From: Lampris incognitus
Taxonomy: Eukaryota; Chordata; Actinopteri; Lampriformes; Lampridae
Direction: 5' to 3'
Length of the DNA stretch: 64,000 nt
Assembly: GCF_029633865.1 (NCBI RefSeq)
Contig: NC_079213.1
Span: 94,315,995 to 94,379,994 of the forward strand
Position numbers and translations under genes: made by a program. Positions 9,997-23,271 of the stretch are shown here, in pieces (positions within the stretch are counted from its first letter, which is position 1; every line of letters starts with the position of its first letter). Below the pieces are notes generated by a model. It searched no databases, had not been told where the DNA came from, and worked only from the letters and a program-made list of their open reading frames with translations.

Positions 9997-12900
9997 TTAT
10001 GCGTTCCTATCAATCCTAACGTCAATCTCTCTTCCGCTCAGACGATAGCCATTCATGCTGCGACAGGCGCGCTCAGCTGTCTCCGGGCTGTCGAAGCGGA
10101 CAACACCACAGCCCTTGGACTTGCCATTCTCCATCTTGATGTCAGCATACTGAACCATTCCTGCAAAAAAGAAAAAGAAAAAAGAAAAAAAAAGAAAGAC
10201 AAAGTAAGGAATCATCTGAAATAGGTTTTGTATTCAGTAAATGCTATTTTACACAATTGTAAATAGTTTTCACATCAACGCAAAGCAGTATATTCCTACC
10301 ACATGTGTTGAAGGTATCCTTCAGCATCTTCCATGTGAACTCAAAGGGCAGCTGAAAAACAATATCCACTCTGGTCAGTACAAAAATTGTATGAGAATGA
10401 ATTAAAAGGAAAACAAAAAACAAACCTTTAAGCTTTAACAATGATATAGGTCGGATACTCACATTTCTGACAAAGATCTGGCAGCCCTTCCTGGCATTGC
10501 CTCCTCCAGCTCCAGGTCCTCCAGCTCCTACACCTCCAAAGGAATTGCCTCCAAAGCCTCCACGATCCATGTCAGCAGGACGATCAAACTGGCCGCCAAT
10601 ACCACCACCAGCTCCCATCCGGTCCATGTTTGAGCCCATTCTGTCAAGGCCTCCAGTAGGGAAGCGGTCAAGTCCCCCACCGGATCCCATGCGATCAAAG
10701 TTGTTGCCCATTCTGTCAATGCCGGCGTTGCCCATGCGATCCATGCCCATTGGGGAGCCGAAATCCATGCCACCGCTCATGCGGTCCAAACTGGACGGGC
10801 CTAGGCGGTCGAAACCAGTTGGGCCAAGGCGTTCCATGCTGGAGCTCATACGGTCCAGGCCAGAACCAAGCCTGTCCATAGTGGGCCCCAGCCGGTCCAG
10901 CCCTGAGCCCATTCGATCGAAGCCAGAGCCCAGCCTGTCCAGCTCAGACACACGGTCCATCCCCATTCGGTCCATTCCTGACAAACGATCCATTCCACCA
11001 CCCAAGCGGTCCATTCCAGAATTCATGCGGTCCATGCCCATGGAGTTTCCTGTAAGATTGTTTTGGGGTGAAAAGGGGGAGGGAGGGGAAAAAAAAAGTT
11101 AGCCCAGAAAAACATAACCTCCCACGAACCTGGGTCAAACCAGCAACAAACCTTATTTTAGATGGCAGGATAAATTAACTAACAAAATCCTGAAAGTACT
11201 AACCCATTCCTCTTTCAAAGGATTCTCCAAAATTATTGCGAGACATGCCCATTTCATTTCGACCAAACTCCCTGTCAAAAGCACCACCAATCCCACGGTC
11301 CATCTCTGACAATACAAGAGATGAAGCCATTAGAAAAGTTAAGCAAAATGTGAAAATGTTCCACGCTCGCTTTGGAATACCCGGGCCATCACAAAGCATG
11401 TCCTTACCATTCATTCTGCCCATCCCAGAAGGTCCAAAACGATCCATGTTGTTCATTCCTCCAAAGTTGTCCATTCCTGGAAAAGGGCAAAAAGTCCCGA
11501 GAGCAGTGACAGACTTATTTTAAAGGATAATATGGGCCTGACAAATCAACAATTTTTCAACTGAAAGAGGGCTAGACTATCTTTTTACCCCCTGTAAGCA
11601 GTTTGTTTAAGTTATCTTGGCCAATGCTGAAAATATATCCGGGATTAAAACAGGTAGAAGGCATACAGATATAACTACAGTTAAAAAATGCAATTAAGTA
11701 TTTAATTATACTTTTAAAGACACCCAGTGTGTATAAAGTACATATATACCTCCCATCCGGCCTCCCATGCCGCTGAAGTTCATTCCATCCATTCCTACAA
11801 AATGACGAAGGAAAAATTAGCTCATCGTTTTCAAAACAAACAGGGTTTTAATTTTATAAGAAACAAGAGGCACGCACTCAATAGAGTGCAGATCCCCTGC
11901 CAGTCATATCTCCCTTTTTTCCCCCTTTTTCGCTTACTGAGAAAAGGGAAAACACAGAGGCATTGCCTGCATATCTCCCCTTCTCCGGTACTCGGACTTA
12001 AGCCTCCTACAGACTGTGTGATTTGGGCCACCTCAGACGAAAGATGTACCAAACGTGGCAATATTTTTGGTCGTGGCTCCAAAACAGTGGTCCTACGTTG
12101 CACTGTGAGACAGGTTCAAAGACGGCCATTATTACGGTCTTGCAACGAAAGATAACCTGTGACAAAAGTCTGACAGTGTCAAAAAATTTAGGATGACCAT
12201 CTCACAATGTGACTGCTACTACGACCTACGTCTACTAACCAACCAACAGAAATGTAGCATGAAATGATGCACTGTTCAACGCGACGCAGAATCTTTGCTG
12301 GTGCTAAACACAAACAAACACACTGTTAGCATTTGTGACCCAAATGCGATGGAAACGAGCAACAAAATGAGCAAAACTAGCTGTAGCGACTATTGAAAGG
12401 ACTCAATTCCTACTTGGCGCCATGTTGCTCTACCAGCGGTGTAGATTGATTACACGCGCTGATGCAACACGCACGCTGATGAAGTTTTTATGGACTTGCG
12501 TCGTAGCCTGCGATTCAGTAGGTGTTATCATCGTACAGTCTACATACAGTGCATCTGGAAAGTATTCATACCCCTTCACTTTCCCCACATTTTGTTATGT
12601 TACAGCCTTATTCCAAAATGGATTAAATTTCTTTTTTTTCTCATCAATCTACACACAATACGCCATAATGACTAAGTGAAAAAGGTTTTGTAAAAACTTT
12701 TGCAAATTTATTAAAAATAAAAAACTGGAATATTGCATGTACATAAGTATTCACACCCTTTGCTGTGACACTCAAAACTGAGCTCAGGTTCATCCTGTTT
12801 CCACTGATCATCCTTGAGAAGTTTCTACATCTTGACTGGAGTCCACCTGTAGTAAATTCAATTGATCGGACATGATTTGGAAAGGCACACACCTGTCTAT

Positions 12901-15900
12901 ATAAGGTTCCACTGTTGACAGTGCATGTCAGAGCAGAAACCAAGCCATGAAGTCAAAGGAATTGTCTGTGGACCTTCGAGACAGGATTGTATCAAGGCAC
13001 AGATCTGGGGAAGGGTACAAAAAAAATTTCTACAGCTTTGAAGGCCCCGAAGAGCACAGTGGTCTCCATCATTCGTAAATGGAAGAAGTTTGGATCCACC
13101 AGGACTCTTCCTACAGCCAAACTGAGCAATCGGGGGAGAAGGGCCTTGGTCAGGGAGGTGACCAAGAACCTGATGGTCACTCTGACAGAGCTCCAGCGTT
13201 CCTCTGTGCAGATGGGAGAACCTTCCAGAAGGACAACCATCTCTGCAGCACTCCACCAATCAGGCCTTTATGGTAGAGTGGCCAGACGGAAGCCTCTGCT
13301 CAGTAAAAGGCACATGACAGCCTGCTTGGAGTTTGCCAGAAAGCACCTAAAGGACTCTCGGACCACAAGAAACAAGATTTTCTGGTCTGATGAAACCAAG
13401 ATGGAACTCTTTGGCCTGAATGCCAAACGTCACAAGTCTGGAAGAAATCAGGCACCTCTCATCACCTTGCTAATACCATCCCTACAGTGAAGCATGGTGG
13501 TGGCAGCATCATGCTGTGGGGATGTTTTTCAGCAGCAGGAACTGGGAGACTAGTCGGGATCGAGGGAAAGATGAATGGAGCAAAGTACAGAGAGATCCTT
13601 GATGAAAACCTGCTCCAGAGCACTCAGGACCTCAGACTGGGGCGAAGGTGTACCTTTCAACACGACAACGACCCTAAGCACACAGCCAAGACAACGAAGG
13701 AGTGGCTTCGGGACAAGTCTGTGAATGTCCTTGAGTGGCCCAGACTTGAACACCTCTGGAAAGACCTGAAAATAGCTGTGCAGCAACGCTCCCCATCTAA
13801 CCTTATAGAGCTCGAGAGGATCTGCAGAGAAGAATGGGGGAAATACCCCAAATATAGGTGTGCTAAGCTTGTAGCTTCATACCCAAGAAGACTTGAGGCT
13901 GTAATCACTGCCAAGGGTGCCTCAACCAAGTACTGAGTAAAGGGTGTGAATACTTATGTACATGCAATATTTCAGTTTTTTATTTTTAATAAATTTGCAA
14001 AAATTTCTACAAAAGCTTTTTCGCTTTGTCAGTATGGGGTATTGTATGTAGATTGATGAGAAAAAAAAAGAGGAATTTAATCCGTTTTGGAATAAGGCTG
14101 TAACATAAAATGTGGGGAAAGTGCAGGGGTGTGAATACTTTGCGGATGCACTGTACATCAAACCTGATGTCGTACCCAAGTTTATTAGATCCATATCGCA
14201 GTGTGGCTTGCAATGAACTTACAGGATTGCTGAAATCGCAGTCTTGTAGGAGGCTTTCAGGCCAAAAAAAAAACAAAAAACAAAAAAACAAAAAACAGCT
14301 GAGGAATTAGCACGCAGGTGCGGTATAAAACAGGTTTTTCAAAGGTTTTAAATCACCGCAACCACGAGAGGTCTTCGATCATACAGTCATAACTGCAACG
14401 CACGCACACATGCGCATAATCCCCTCTACGATATCTGCCTGGCAGGGATAACAAAAGAAACAATTGGTATGAGTTACCTCCAGGACCCATGTTGCCCATC
14501 CCTCCACCTCCACCTCCGCCCCCTCTGTTGAGCTGAGTAGCATCAATAGGTTGGCCTCCAGGCCCCAGGCCCAGACCGATACCACTCAGGCCACCTACGG
14601 AAAGGACATAGTAAATAGTAAATCAGACAAAATCCCTTTCGATTCATTGCGTTAGAATAGCCCTCCGCAACAATAGTTTGTATGCACAGATCAGTTAAGG
14701 GTGTGTACCTGTGCAACTTGTTGTATTCACCAAATTTTTTATGGATTTGTCTATTGGTAAGACCAAAATTCAAAACAATCCGGACCAGTCACACACGACT
14801 ATGGGCAACAGCCGAGTTGCTCATCTTTTTTGGTTTCTTTTGGCAGCTCAGATGAATTGCCGGCAAATCTACATACAGGTACTGTCCATTCACACTACTC
14901 TAAAACATTTTTGCACACAAAGCTCACAAGCCCATGTACTTTTTATAGTTTGGGGCCTTAACTATATTAAATAAAGGTTGACTGGCAGGTGCATTCAGTT
15001 TACCAAAAAGTGACATCCCACATTCAAGGCACATACGCAAGAACGAATTTGGATGACAATAAAAAATTTTGAATCTGACTTGTTTTTCTAATTACCCACA
15101 AAAAAAATGTAAGAAAATATAATATAATATTCTGGTATGAGGGCCAAAGTTACTTATACCATTTAAGAAACGTTTTATAAATCGGCTTTTGTTCCCGATC
15201 AGGTCAAGGTAGGACTTTACTTACGCGGAAGGGCAGAAGGCCTCTCAGGTGGCCCAAAATCTCCTTTAGGGAGTGACTTCTCATCCTGAAAATAAATTGC
15301 AGTCACACAAGGTCACAACTGATTTGATGAAGTTACTACATCAACCAGACATTTACGATTTAGTCAACTTACCAGTTTAACATGCATAACTCTGTTGAAT
15401 AACAGTTGACCATTGAACATGGCTGAGAATCGTTGAGGAAAAGTACAGCAGAAATTTCAAAACAACCCAAACTATCAATCATCTATATGCACATCATGAA
15501 CACCCATTATCACCAACTCCCATAGCACACCAAGTGCATTAAGCTTTAAATTTAGGATACAGACAGCTTGGACTGCTTCAAGGGGCATATCAAATGTGAC
15601 TGTGCCCATGCCTCTGCTTTTTCCATCCTTGTCTTCCAGAATGTCTGTCCTCACCACCACGCCCGCCATGCCAAACACCTCCTTCAGCTTCTTCCAGCCC
15701 ACCTTGTAATCAAGCTGTATGGACATAGTAAGGTGGTTACAACCAGGACATTGTTAGGTGAATAGCTAAATAAATTCAATAAAAAGTATAGAGTATAAAA
15801 TAAGTATAAAATAAAGATTCCATCTTGATAAACATGCTCAGCAATATCCAATTAAAAATAAAAAGTCTACATCTAATCTATAAATAAAAAGTCTACATAC

Positions 15901-18900
15901 ATGATCCAAGTCAATATGTGTTGGTTGGAAAAAAAGCTATACGGGTCCTCACATTAGCCACAAAGACAGTGCTGCCAATCTTGCCGGCCTGCAGGCCATG
16001 GATGACCTCGTTGGGAATGTTGGGGTTGTTCATTAGGCTGGGAGGGATATTGACCATGGGACCACCAGGACCAGGGCCCATGCGATCCATGTTCATGCGA
16101 TCCATGTTCATGCCACCCATGCGGTCCATCCCACCCATACCTCCCATACCCCCCATACCTCCCATACCCCCCATTCCTCCAGGACCCCCAGGGGGCCCTC
16201 CACCACCTCCTCCCTGGGCCTTGTGGACTTCCCTCTGAGCAATCACACCGTCAGGGTCCTGAAGTAGGGTTAATGGTTAAGACTTTTAAGAGAATTCCAA
16301 ACCAAGAACAGTTGGTTATATTTTATTTAATTAGCTTTTTTTTAAAACAATGAATTAATACTTGTGGTGGGATACCTCTTTGACTTTCAGAGGCCGTCCA
16401 TTGAGGTTGTGTTTGTTGACCTTCTCCACAGCTTTCTTCATCAACTCTTCAGTCCTAAATTCAACAACACTGGGAAACAAAGCTATACAATGAGTATAGG
16501 TATGTACATTTTTTTAGATTTTACATTTTAGGCCAGATCTAAAATGACTAAATTGGAAAGTGACATCAAACATCTACATCCTTTTTTGTCAATATGACGA
16601 ACACACAATAGTACTCTTTGTTAATTAGGGCTTTAGCCTCCTGGTCGACATGTCGATATGCCCTCGTCTGATAAAATTCTTATTGGTCGGACAATCGCCA
16701 GTGTTACTCTCAGAAGGAAAAAGTGCTACATCAATAGCCTTCCAGGATTAATCCATTATTTTCAGTGGCGGGAGGGACAAACTACCTGTGAAAACGGGGG
16801 TGTTTTGAAAACACCTGTTTTCACAACTTGAACTCCCCCAACCTAATTGAAACTGCTAGGTCTACTTTGTACCAATGTTGAGTTTAGCGCACAACAATAA
16901 ATCACTTTATTTCGTTTTGGGGCCTAATGCGCTACTGGAATTCCACACTCTTTTTGGAGACCCGCTATGCCTTGTTTGAATTAAGCACTTGTTTTGGGGA
17001 TTTTTTTTATGTTTAATTACCTTTAGTACTGTTATGGTGTTCCGCTAAATTATGCTGTGCCTTTACACCCGTTTTAAGCTTATTGATGATTAAAATCCAT
17101 ACGTCTGAGCCTGTTTCTGTTATAGCATCTTTATGTAGCCTAAATTGTTTTCACCTTGGCTGGTTTGTTTAATTTTTTTTTTTTTTATGGACTTAAAGCT
17201 TTAAGTTACCAGGATAATTTGTTTTCGCGATCACACCTGCGTAGCTATATTTTCGGAGCCAGACATCAGTTTGGGAGGGATCAAAAGTGGATTATGTTAA
17301 TTATTATTGTTAGGGCTGCTATAACTTTTTGCTGCTTAATACAAAAGGAAAATTCATATGGTTCTCATTTTCCATGCCTAATCTACAAGAAAAGTCCATC
17401 TGATAGAAAGAAAGAAAGCCACTTTATTTTGTCCTTTTACAGTTAGAACAAAATTTGTTTTCTGTATTTAACCCATCCTATTGTATAGGAGCAGTGAGCA
17501 GCTGTGGTGCAGCGCCCAGGGACCCAACTCCAGTTCTTTTCCTATTGCCTTAGTCAGTGGCACAGGCAGCAGTATTAACCCTAACATGCACATCTTTTTG
17601 ATGGTGGGAGGAAACCAGAACACCCGAAGGAAACCCACGCAGACATGGGGAACATGCAAACTCCACACAGAAAGGACCTGAGATAGCCTGGGGTTCGAAC
17701 CCAGAACCTTCTTGCTGTGAGGCAACAATGCTAACCACTGATTCACTGTGCTGCCAAAAACAATTTCATCCGATTTAATGCGACAAACTTCATAATTTCT
17801 CGCTTCATTTGGACAAATGAGACATAGACATGTTCGTTTGCTTCTCAGCTAGAGATGCACGGATCAGTTATGTCTGCGGGCAGCTATAATGGTTAACCAA
17901 CAGATCGGACAGGCTAAGCTATAATAATTAACATTCTCAGTAATAGTGGATGGGTTGTGGGTGTGTGATATAACAAATGAGGAAAACAATTACATTCAAC
18001 ATATTTTAAGCTTCATTTTTCCATCAGGGACAAATTAGCAGACTAGACTCCCACTTTGTGGTGTCCATTTGCCTTAAGCAACAATGGAGGCAAAAAGGAA
18101 CAGACAGAAAATTAAAAAAGGAGAATTCAATACAAAAAAAAGGAAGGGCAGAAAAGTTCTATGTGGGACAGGTTAATTACTGGCTACACCATGTGCAACA
18201 GTTGCAAAGCGCTCTATGTATATGATAGCCACAGAAGTGGTACCTTATACATGGTGTATTATGTTACCATATCATCATCCATCCATTATCCAAACCGCTT
18301 ATCCTGCTCTCAGGGTCACGGGGATGCTGGAGCCTATCCCAACAGTCATTGGGCAGCGGGCGGGGAGACACCCTGGACAGGCTGCCTCACCATCACAGGG
18401 CCGAAACCAGAGTTGTAAAAACCAGGTCCAGAAAGTAAATGTCCAAACCGTGTATTTGCTCCAACCATGTTACTAAACCAGCTGATTTCATTTGCTAGTT
18501 TTCCCTACCTAGTTGAGGAGTGGTGTTGACTAGAATCTGCTGGTGTAGTGCACGAGTGGAGCAAATACATGGTTTGGACTTTTACTTTCTGGACCTGGTT
18601 TTTACACCTCTGGCCGAAACACACATACACATTCACACCCATGGACAATTTAGTATGGCTGATTCACCTGATCTACATGTCTTTGGTCTGTGGGAGGATG
18701 CTTACATATATAGCCCACTGACAAAATGTATGTGTGATTGGATGCGGGTTTCTAAATCGGAGAAAATAATTTATTCGAGTGAGTGGATGAGGCATACATG
18801 TGAATTCGGATTATCAGTGCTGCTCCGCGTCATCAGCCTGGCTCCATCTCCTCTTCCCGTACGAATGGCAAAAAAGGCACCATTCACTTTTCAAATTTTC

Positions 18901-21900
18901 CCAACAAATCCCCTACAAAAATCACCCCAATCATTCTAGAAGGATTAATTCTTAACAAATAAAGCTATTCAAGTAATCTGGGGAAAATTGCTATATTTTT
19001 TCATATTGCACAGGAAAAAAATATCCTAATTTTTCCCCCAATATTGCACAGCCCTAATCATTATTATTATAAAATATCACAAAACCAATTATCTTAAAAT
19101 TATTTTGTATATTCCTCAATAGTACTTATTCTAGGATCACCAGCTGATATAGCTCTATTTTCGGGAAATCATGAATGTGGGCAGGTTCACACCATGCTCT
19201 GGAGTCAGTTATCATTTCAGTATAAAATAATTAGCCTAAAAATTATTTAATATACTGCAAACACTAGCTTTTTATTTTTATATTTCATTTAAGCTAATAA
19301 GGCTACCAGCTAGAGTGCACTCAAAGTACTGTGGCCGATTTAGTTAATCTACAGATAACAACGTGCACATTTTTTTCCCCACGACCGATTGGTTGAAGAG
19401 TAAGTACGATTTAAGTCAGTCAAGATTTTCTTTGGTTGACTAAAGCCCTAATATATGGTGGTTGAGTATATAAATAGTGATTGTTACTTACGCGCAACCC
19501 TTTGTTGAATGAAGACATCGCAAAATCCCAGACCAAAAAAGAGAAAGTGACAAGTTAGTAAAAGCCAGTTATTGAGATGATTTTTTTTAACTGCAACAAA
19601 GTCAAGCAATACAATTGCATGCATGTTAATTCATGAATTCAATATCACACAACACTTGTAAGGCCTTGGCCTCAACTCTTAAGTACCCAATAAGATTACA
19701 CATCTTAAGATGTCACATTTTTCACCACCAAACTAACACAATGCCAAAGATTCTGATGAATCTTAAAACCTTAACATTTCCCAAAATCAAAAGCAGGAAA
19801 AACCCAGTCAAAAGGGATTCCCTACTACAGAGATATTGGAAATGAACTATTCTAGTAAAGCACCTCTTCCGAATCAGTTATATTTAACGACCATGTAACA
19901 GCCACGTTACAACCTCTTCCAAACTAGATCCCATTTAGGCAGAGTTCCTAATGAACAAATCCAACAACCGAAAAGGACATTGTCAGCTATTGCAACCCCA
20001 CGGGATAAGCTACTGGGTAACCTGACATCCTATTTAAAACCATCCACCCTCGAAATGGCATTCAGTACCACAGACGACACAAAACACTCCTGCGAGTCAA
20101 CGTCTGACACACTCCCTTATCATGTTTCTCACTCTTAATCCCCCACCATCACAGTAAAGAATCTCAAACTGACGAACAAAGGTCTGTCGAGCTTAATTCA
20201 TGGTTTTTTTTTAATTTTATGTGGGGTTTTTTTTTTTTTTTTTTTTTTGCACTTACCCTCGATTTTCCTTCTGCGTCCATTAAGTGTTCCACGTACGTTA
20301 CCTCACCCACTACAAATCAGATTCCAGAGACGACACACACCAAGGGGAGAGAAGCCGAGAGAACAATGGGGATTTAGAGCAGACACACAAGCGGGGTGGC
20401 CGGTGACAGTGACCTCGGACTGCCAGTCCTGAGCCTCCCCCCAGCACCTCAGTATCAGCAGCACAATATGGTACAGGTCTACAAAAAACAAGCTTGCATC
20501 TCATTAACAAAAATACTTCTTAGCCTGTCCTTGTTAGAATCCCCCAAAACACCATATGCAAATAGATGTTGACGACAACTGTTTAAATGACTGTCAGCCG
20601 ACCTATTTGGATATATTGCTGCAAAAACCGTCTATTTGAGAATAATTGACCAAATGGCAGTTTCGAGTTAGCAATGCTTCAGTCTTTTTCAAATCACCAT
20701 ATTTATACTTCGCTAAAATGTCGCCATTTGAAACGTCAGGCTGAGGCACCAATACATTTGACCATCGGCAGCAACTACAAGAACCTACACTATATGAACC
20801 CATTCTCTTACCAACTGATTACCAAAGCCTAGGGGGACAGAAACTACTAAAATCTACAAACATAACTATTCTATGAATGAAACCATAACTGGATGCTGAA
20901 TTTGTAATCAATGTCAACCGTAGCTTCTCCTTAGTCCCAGATAGTGTGTCTGTTCAATGAGTGGACATCACTGACAAAACCTCGAGACAAGGACAGGGCA
21001 TAAGAAGCTGCTTCAATTTGTAGACCTGTACCCCAAGAAATCCCCAACGCATATCTGTGATTGGCACAACATGGAGACCTGCTGAAAAACGTTTGCTGTG
21101 TCAAGGTCAAACCTAAAAAAAGAAAATGCAATTTAACTCCACAGTCAATCACAATACCAAATTCTTCCTGAAAAGGAAGAAAACATGCTTTATCATAATT
21201 AAAGCAGATGCCAGTTTGCTGCATTGCTTTATGTACAGCAAAAGCTCCCCCATGCCATCGACTACTTTCGTTGAGGTCAGAACAAAAGCGTGTATTTTAA
21301 CCTTTTGTACTAAAGTGAAGAGGGACACCTAGGCTAATCCATGCTAAGATTTTTACATGACCAAAACGCTCTTCATGATCAAAGATAAATCTGAAAATCA
21401 CTGTTTTTATTCCATTTGTTGATATAGTGTATCTGAGAGCAAGTCATTCCTTGTCTATGGAAAAAAGTGTCAATGAGGTGACAATTTTTCATGTGTATCT
21501 AAGGAGGGAAATGCTGCTCTTTACACCTTTCAATGACCCGACAGCATGGAATTCTCACATTACTGACATAGCTGTAAACAATTCATCAAAAACGAATTGG
21601 CTTTTGATTAACTCATTGCAAAATACCATGTTCACAACATTTCAGCAATAACTACTTGCCCAGACACGGCTCTCCATTTGAAAATCACCGATCCCAATCC
21701 TCTTACTCCAACTCGCACACGTACAAGAGCTCGTCAGTTCACATTGTACAATTTGAATCCCTCGACAAATTTCCAAAAAAACACCTGCATATCCACCATG
21801 GTCAATCAAAATGACCCTTGGAGCTGAATGTTTTGTCAAGTCCATGGTTGTAGAAAATGCAACCCCTCGTCTCAAAAAACTTACCTTTTTCTTTCATCAG

Positions 21901-22526
21901 GTCTTTGAGCGCTTGCCACTTCACATCATAAGGGATGTTACTGACAAACACGCGGTATCTCTTGTTCACGTTGCCGTATGGCTCAAAGCGTCCGCCACCG
22001 CCTCTCTTCTGAGGCCTCTCCTTTCTGGTGGGCGCGGAATCATGCTTCGGTTTACCATTGACTTCTCTGTAGTAATCAAAAGGTCGATTTTGTAGTTCAT
22101 TAAATCTTCGGTCATCTCAGTAGCAACACATCACTGAATGAATTGATGTTAACAACTTTAACTACAGTTAACATTGAGGAAATATCACGGGACGGGCCTG
22201 TAGCAAAGGACTAAATCCCCGGCCGCACTCTTATTACCGTAGATAGCATTGCGCGTTTCCCTTTTAATTAAACAGGGTTACTCCATCCACACACAAAACT
22301 GTATATTATACACGTGGGGGGAAAATAAATTAACGATTCTGTGAGAAAGTCGAGTTAAATTTGATCTAAAGGTTTGGCTATCTTCGAAGTTACACGGCTA
22401 GGTAGCTAGCAGGCGGCTAACAAAGAAAGCTATGATGAATGGAGGCCGTTACCCTTGCTGCTGCGATGGCTTCTGCTGCTGCTGGCCTGCTTTCTCAGGG
22501 CTTGCTTCGGCCTGTTCAGACGACAT
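9997..22526 (-). CDS. hnrnpm: hnrnpm, heterogeneous nuclear ribonucleoprotein M (16 coding exons)
   Basis: A nuclear RNA-binding splicing regulator. Coding exons, 5' to 3' on the minus strand: 22453-22526, 21885-22066, 20257-20309, 19492-19499, 16376-16469, 15953-16258, 15561-15714, 15373-15422, 15225-15285, 14478-14594, 11750-11794, 11408-11476, 11204-11305, 10463-11049, 10300-10351, 9997-10160. All introns are GT-AG, phases agree at every junction, and the total is 2118 nt (705 aa; human about 730). I chose the start ATGTCG (22524-22526), which gives [12 protein letters not shown]; an in-frame ATG 36 codons upstream gives a sequence unlike the family. Domains: PY-type nuclear import signal [10 protein letters not shown] near 46-55; RRM1 about 61-137 (VFVSNIPYD); a Gly/Met stretch; RRM2 about 233-308 (TVFVAN); about twenty MDRM/LDRL-like repeats in exon 14, the Met/Arg-rich region of hnRNP M; RRM3 about 628-704 ending in IDVRIDRNA. 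Introns hold a Tc1-like element, a SINE and a MITE. Confidence 0.96.
12547..14153 (+). mobile_element. Tc1/mariner-like transposon in hnrnpm intron 10
   Basis: The ends are inverted copies (CAGTGCATCTGGAAAGTATT at left, its relative at right ending GCGGATGCACTG). Each is part of a long terminal inverted repeat with internal repetition of the motif. TA target duplications are at 12545-12546 and 14154-14155. It lies antisense to hnrnpm between exons 10 and 11. Confidence 0.92.
12947..13936 (+). pseudogene. Tc1-like transposase, broken
   Basis: The frame starts [15 protein letters not shown] and continues with paired helix-turn-helix regions, WSDETK (first catalytic Asp) and [11 protein letters not shown] (second Asp). 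It is broken by an indel in an A-run near 13020-13028 and by a frameshift near 13487. In addition, the usual segment between EWP and HLW that carries SPDLNPIE is shortened to EWPRLEHLW, so the DD34E spacing is lost. The copy cannot encode an active enzyme. Confidence 0.9.
17395..17757 (-). repeat. tRNA-derived SINE in hnrnpm intron
   Basis: Read on the minus strand it starts with GGCAGCACAGTGAATCAGTGG (A-box region) and has a B box within GGGTTCGAACCC (17691-17702). A conserved body with TGGAGTTTGCATGTTC and GTTTCCTCCCACC follows, and the copy ends in a (CTTT)n-like tail at the left edge. This is a familiar fish SINE layout. It lies in the intron between exons 4 and 5. Confidence 0.75.
18270..18720 (+). 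repeat. Fish interspersed repeat, interrupted by a MITE
   Basis: The flanks of the MITE join into one known type of fish repeat: CCATCCATTATCCAAACCGC, then GGATGCTGGAGCCTATCCCA, GGGAGACACCCTGGACAGG and, after the MITE, CATTCACACCCATGGACAA and GTCTTTGGTCTGTGGGAGGA. It is probably a LINE or SINE 3' tail. The family name is not certain. Confidence 0.6.
18408..18612. mobile_element. hAT-type MITE (205 bp) with 8-bp target duplication
   Basis: Terminal inverted repeats of about 50 bp begin CAGAGTTGTAAAAACCAGG at the left and CAGAGGTGTAAAAACCAGG at the right (reverse complement). The 8-bp duplication GCCGAAAC flanks it at 18400-18407 and 18613-18620. The CAGAGGTG terminus and 8-bp duplication fit hAT. 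There is no coding capacity. Confidence 0.88.
19492..19499 (-). other. hnrnpm: 8-nt microexon (exon 4) of hnrnpm
   Basis: The exon is GGTTGCGC on the minus strand, preceded by an AG acceptor (ACAAAG) and followed by the donor GTAAGT. Exon 3 ends in a complete Arg codon (phase 0, GKSR) and exon 5 starts with T followed by GTTGTTGAATTT. Only these 8 bases between them restore the conserved RRM1 order GKSR-GCA-VVEF. Without them the frame breaks. Confidence 0.85.
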
Positions 22527-22760
22527 TCCGCAACTTTTTTTCGCCGGATGCAAAATGAAATTAAAGCTACGTTTAGTAAAACACCTCCGCCGATATTTAC
22601 GGTGGTCACACTCCTGCGTACCAACGACGAACAAATGGCTGACTTGAATGGCTGTATAAGGTGAACACGTCCGTCCCCCAAGCTGGCAAAATGGCGGAAT
22701 AGAAAAAACGTCTGTCTGTCTGTCTACGTGCGCGAAAGGCGTGTCATTGCGCGATCCGCC
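22527..22760 (-). promoter_or_regulatory. hnrnpm: hnrnpm 5' UTR and promoter region
   Basis: The stretch upstream of the chosen start is richer in CpG than its surroundings and shows no TATA box. A YY1-like AAAATGGCGGA occurs at 22688-22698, a motif common at vertebrate housekeeping start sites. The transcription start was not located. The assignment rests on position and composition. Confidence 0.45.
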
Positions 22761-23054
22761 CGATTTGTTTAACGCATGCGCGAAAATGCAAGGCGAATGA
22801 TTTAAAAAAAAAATATTTTCTTTTCATTGGACAAAACAGCAAACGATCATCGCCTGTCGAGAAGCAATGGGCAGTGCAGGATGTGACACACACGAAATTA
22901 CATTTGCTGTTTTTATAAATACTTTTATTTGTTTCCCCCAAAATGATACATCATGTATAGCAGTGTTTCTCAACCGGGGGTCCGCGGACCCCTAGTGGTC
23001 CGTGGTGTGATTGCAAGGGGTCCGTGAAAATAAAATATCTTAAAAAAAGATCCT

Positions 23055-23234
23055 TGTGTGGTGACCCACATCTATATAACTAGAGACATTCACCTAAGAG
23101 AGAAGGCACTTCCGCTTCCGGTCCAGAGAGTTCAGTGTCGTTGTCGAATATATGACATGTAAAGTTGGAGCTAGTAAACTACCTCGACTACGTCTACTCT
23201 CACGTCTCCTGTCTCGTTGTTTTCTAACTCCACA
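23055..23234 (+). repeat. 5' LTR of CsRn1-like element
   Basis: 180 bp, TGTGTGG...CTCCACA, nearly identical to 27272-27451. The tRNA-Trp primer site follows after one base. Confidence 0.9.
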
Positions 23235-23271
23235 TTGGTGACCCCGACGTGATCGAACAACTAATACGAGT

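Noticed and set aside
10497-11102. 201-codon proline/serine-rich plus-strand frame
   Set aside because: It is the antisense shadow of the MDRM/LDRL repeat exon of hnrnpm.
16628-19452. TTAGGGCTTTAG at 16625 and CTAAAGCCCTAA at 19440 as ends of a 2.8-kb hAT-like element
   Set aside because: The termini match over about 12 bases only, the next bases are only loosely similar and no 8-bp duplication flanks them. The interval includes a separate SINE and MITE. Kept as unproven.
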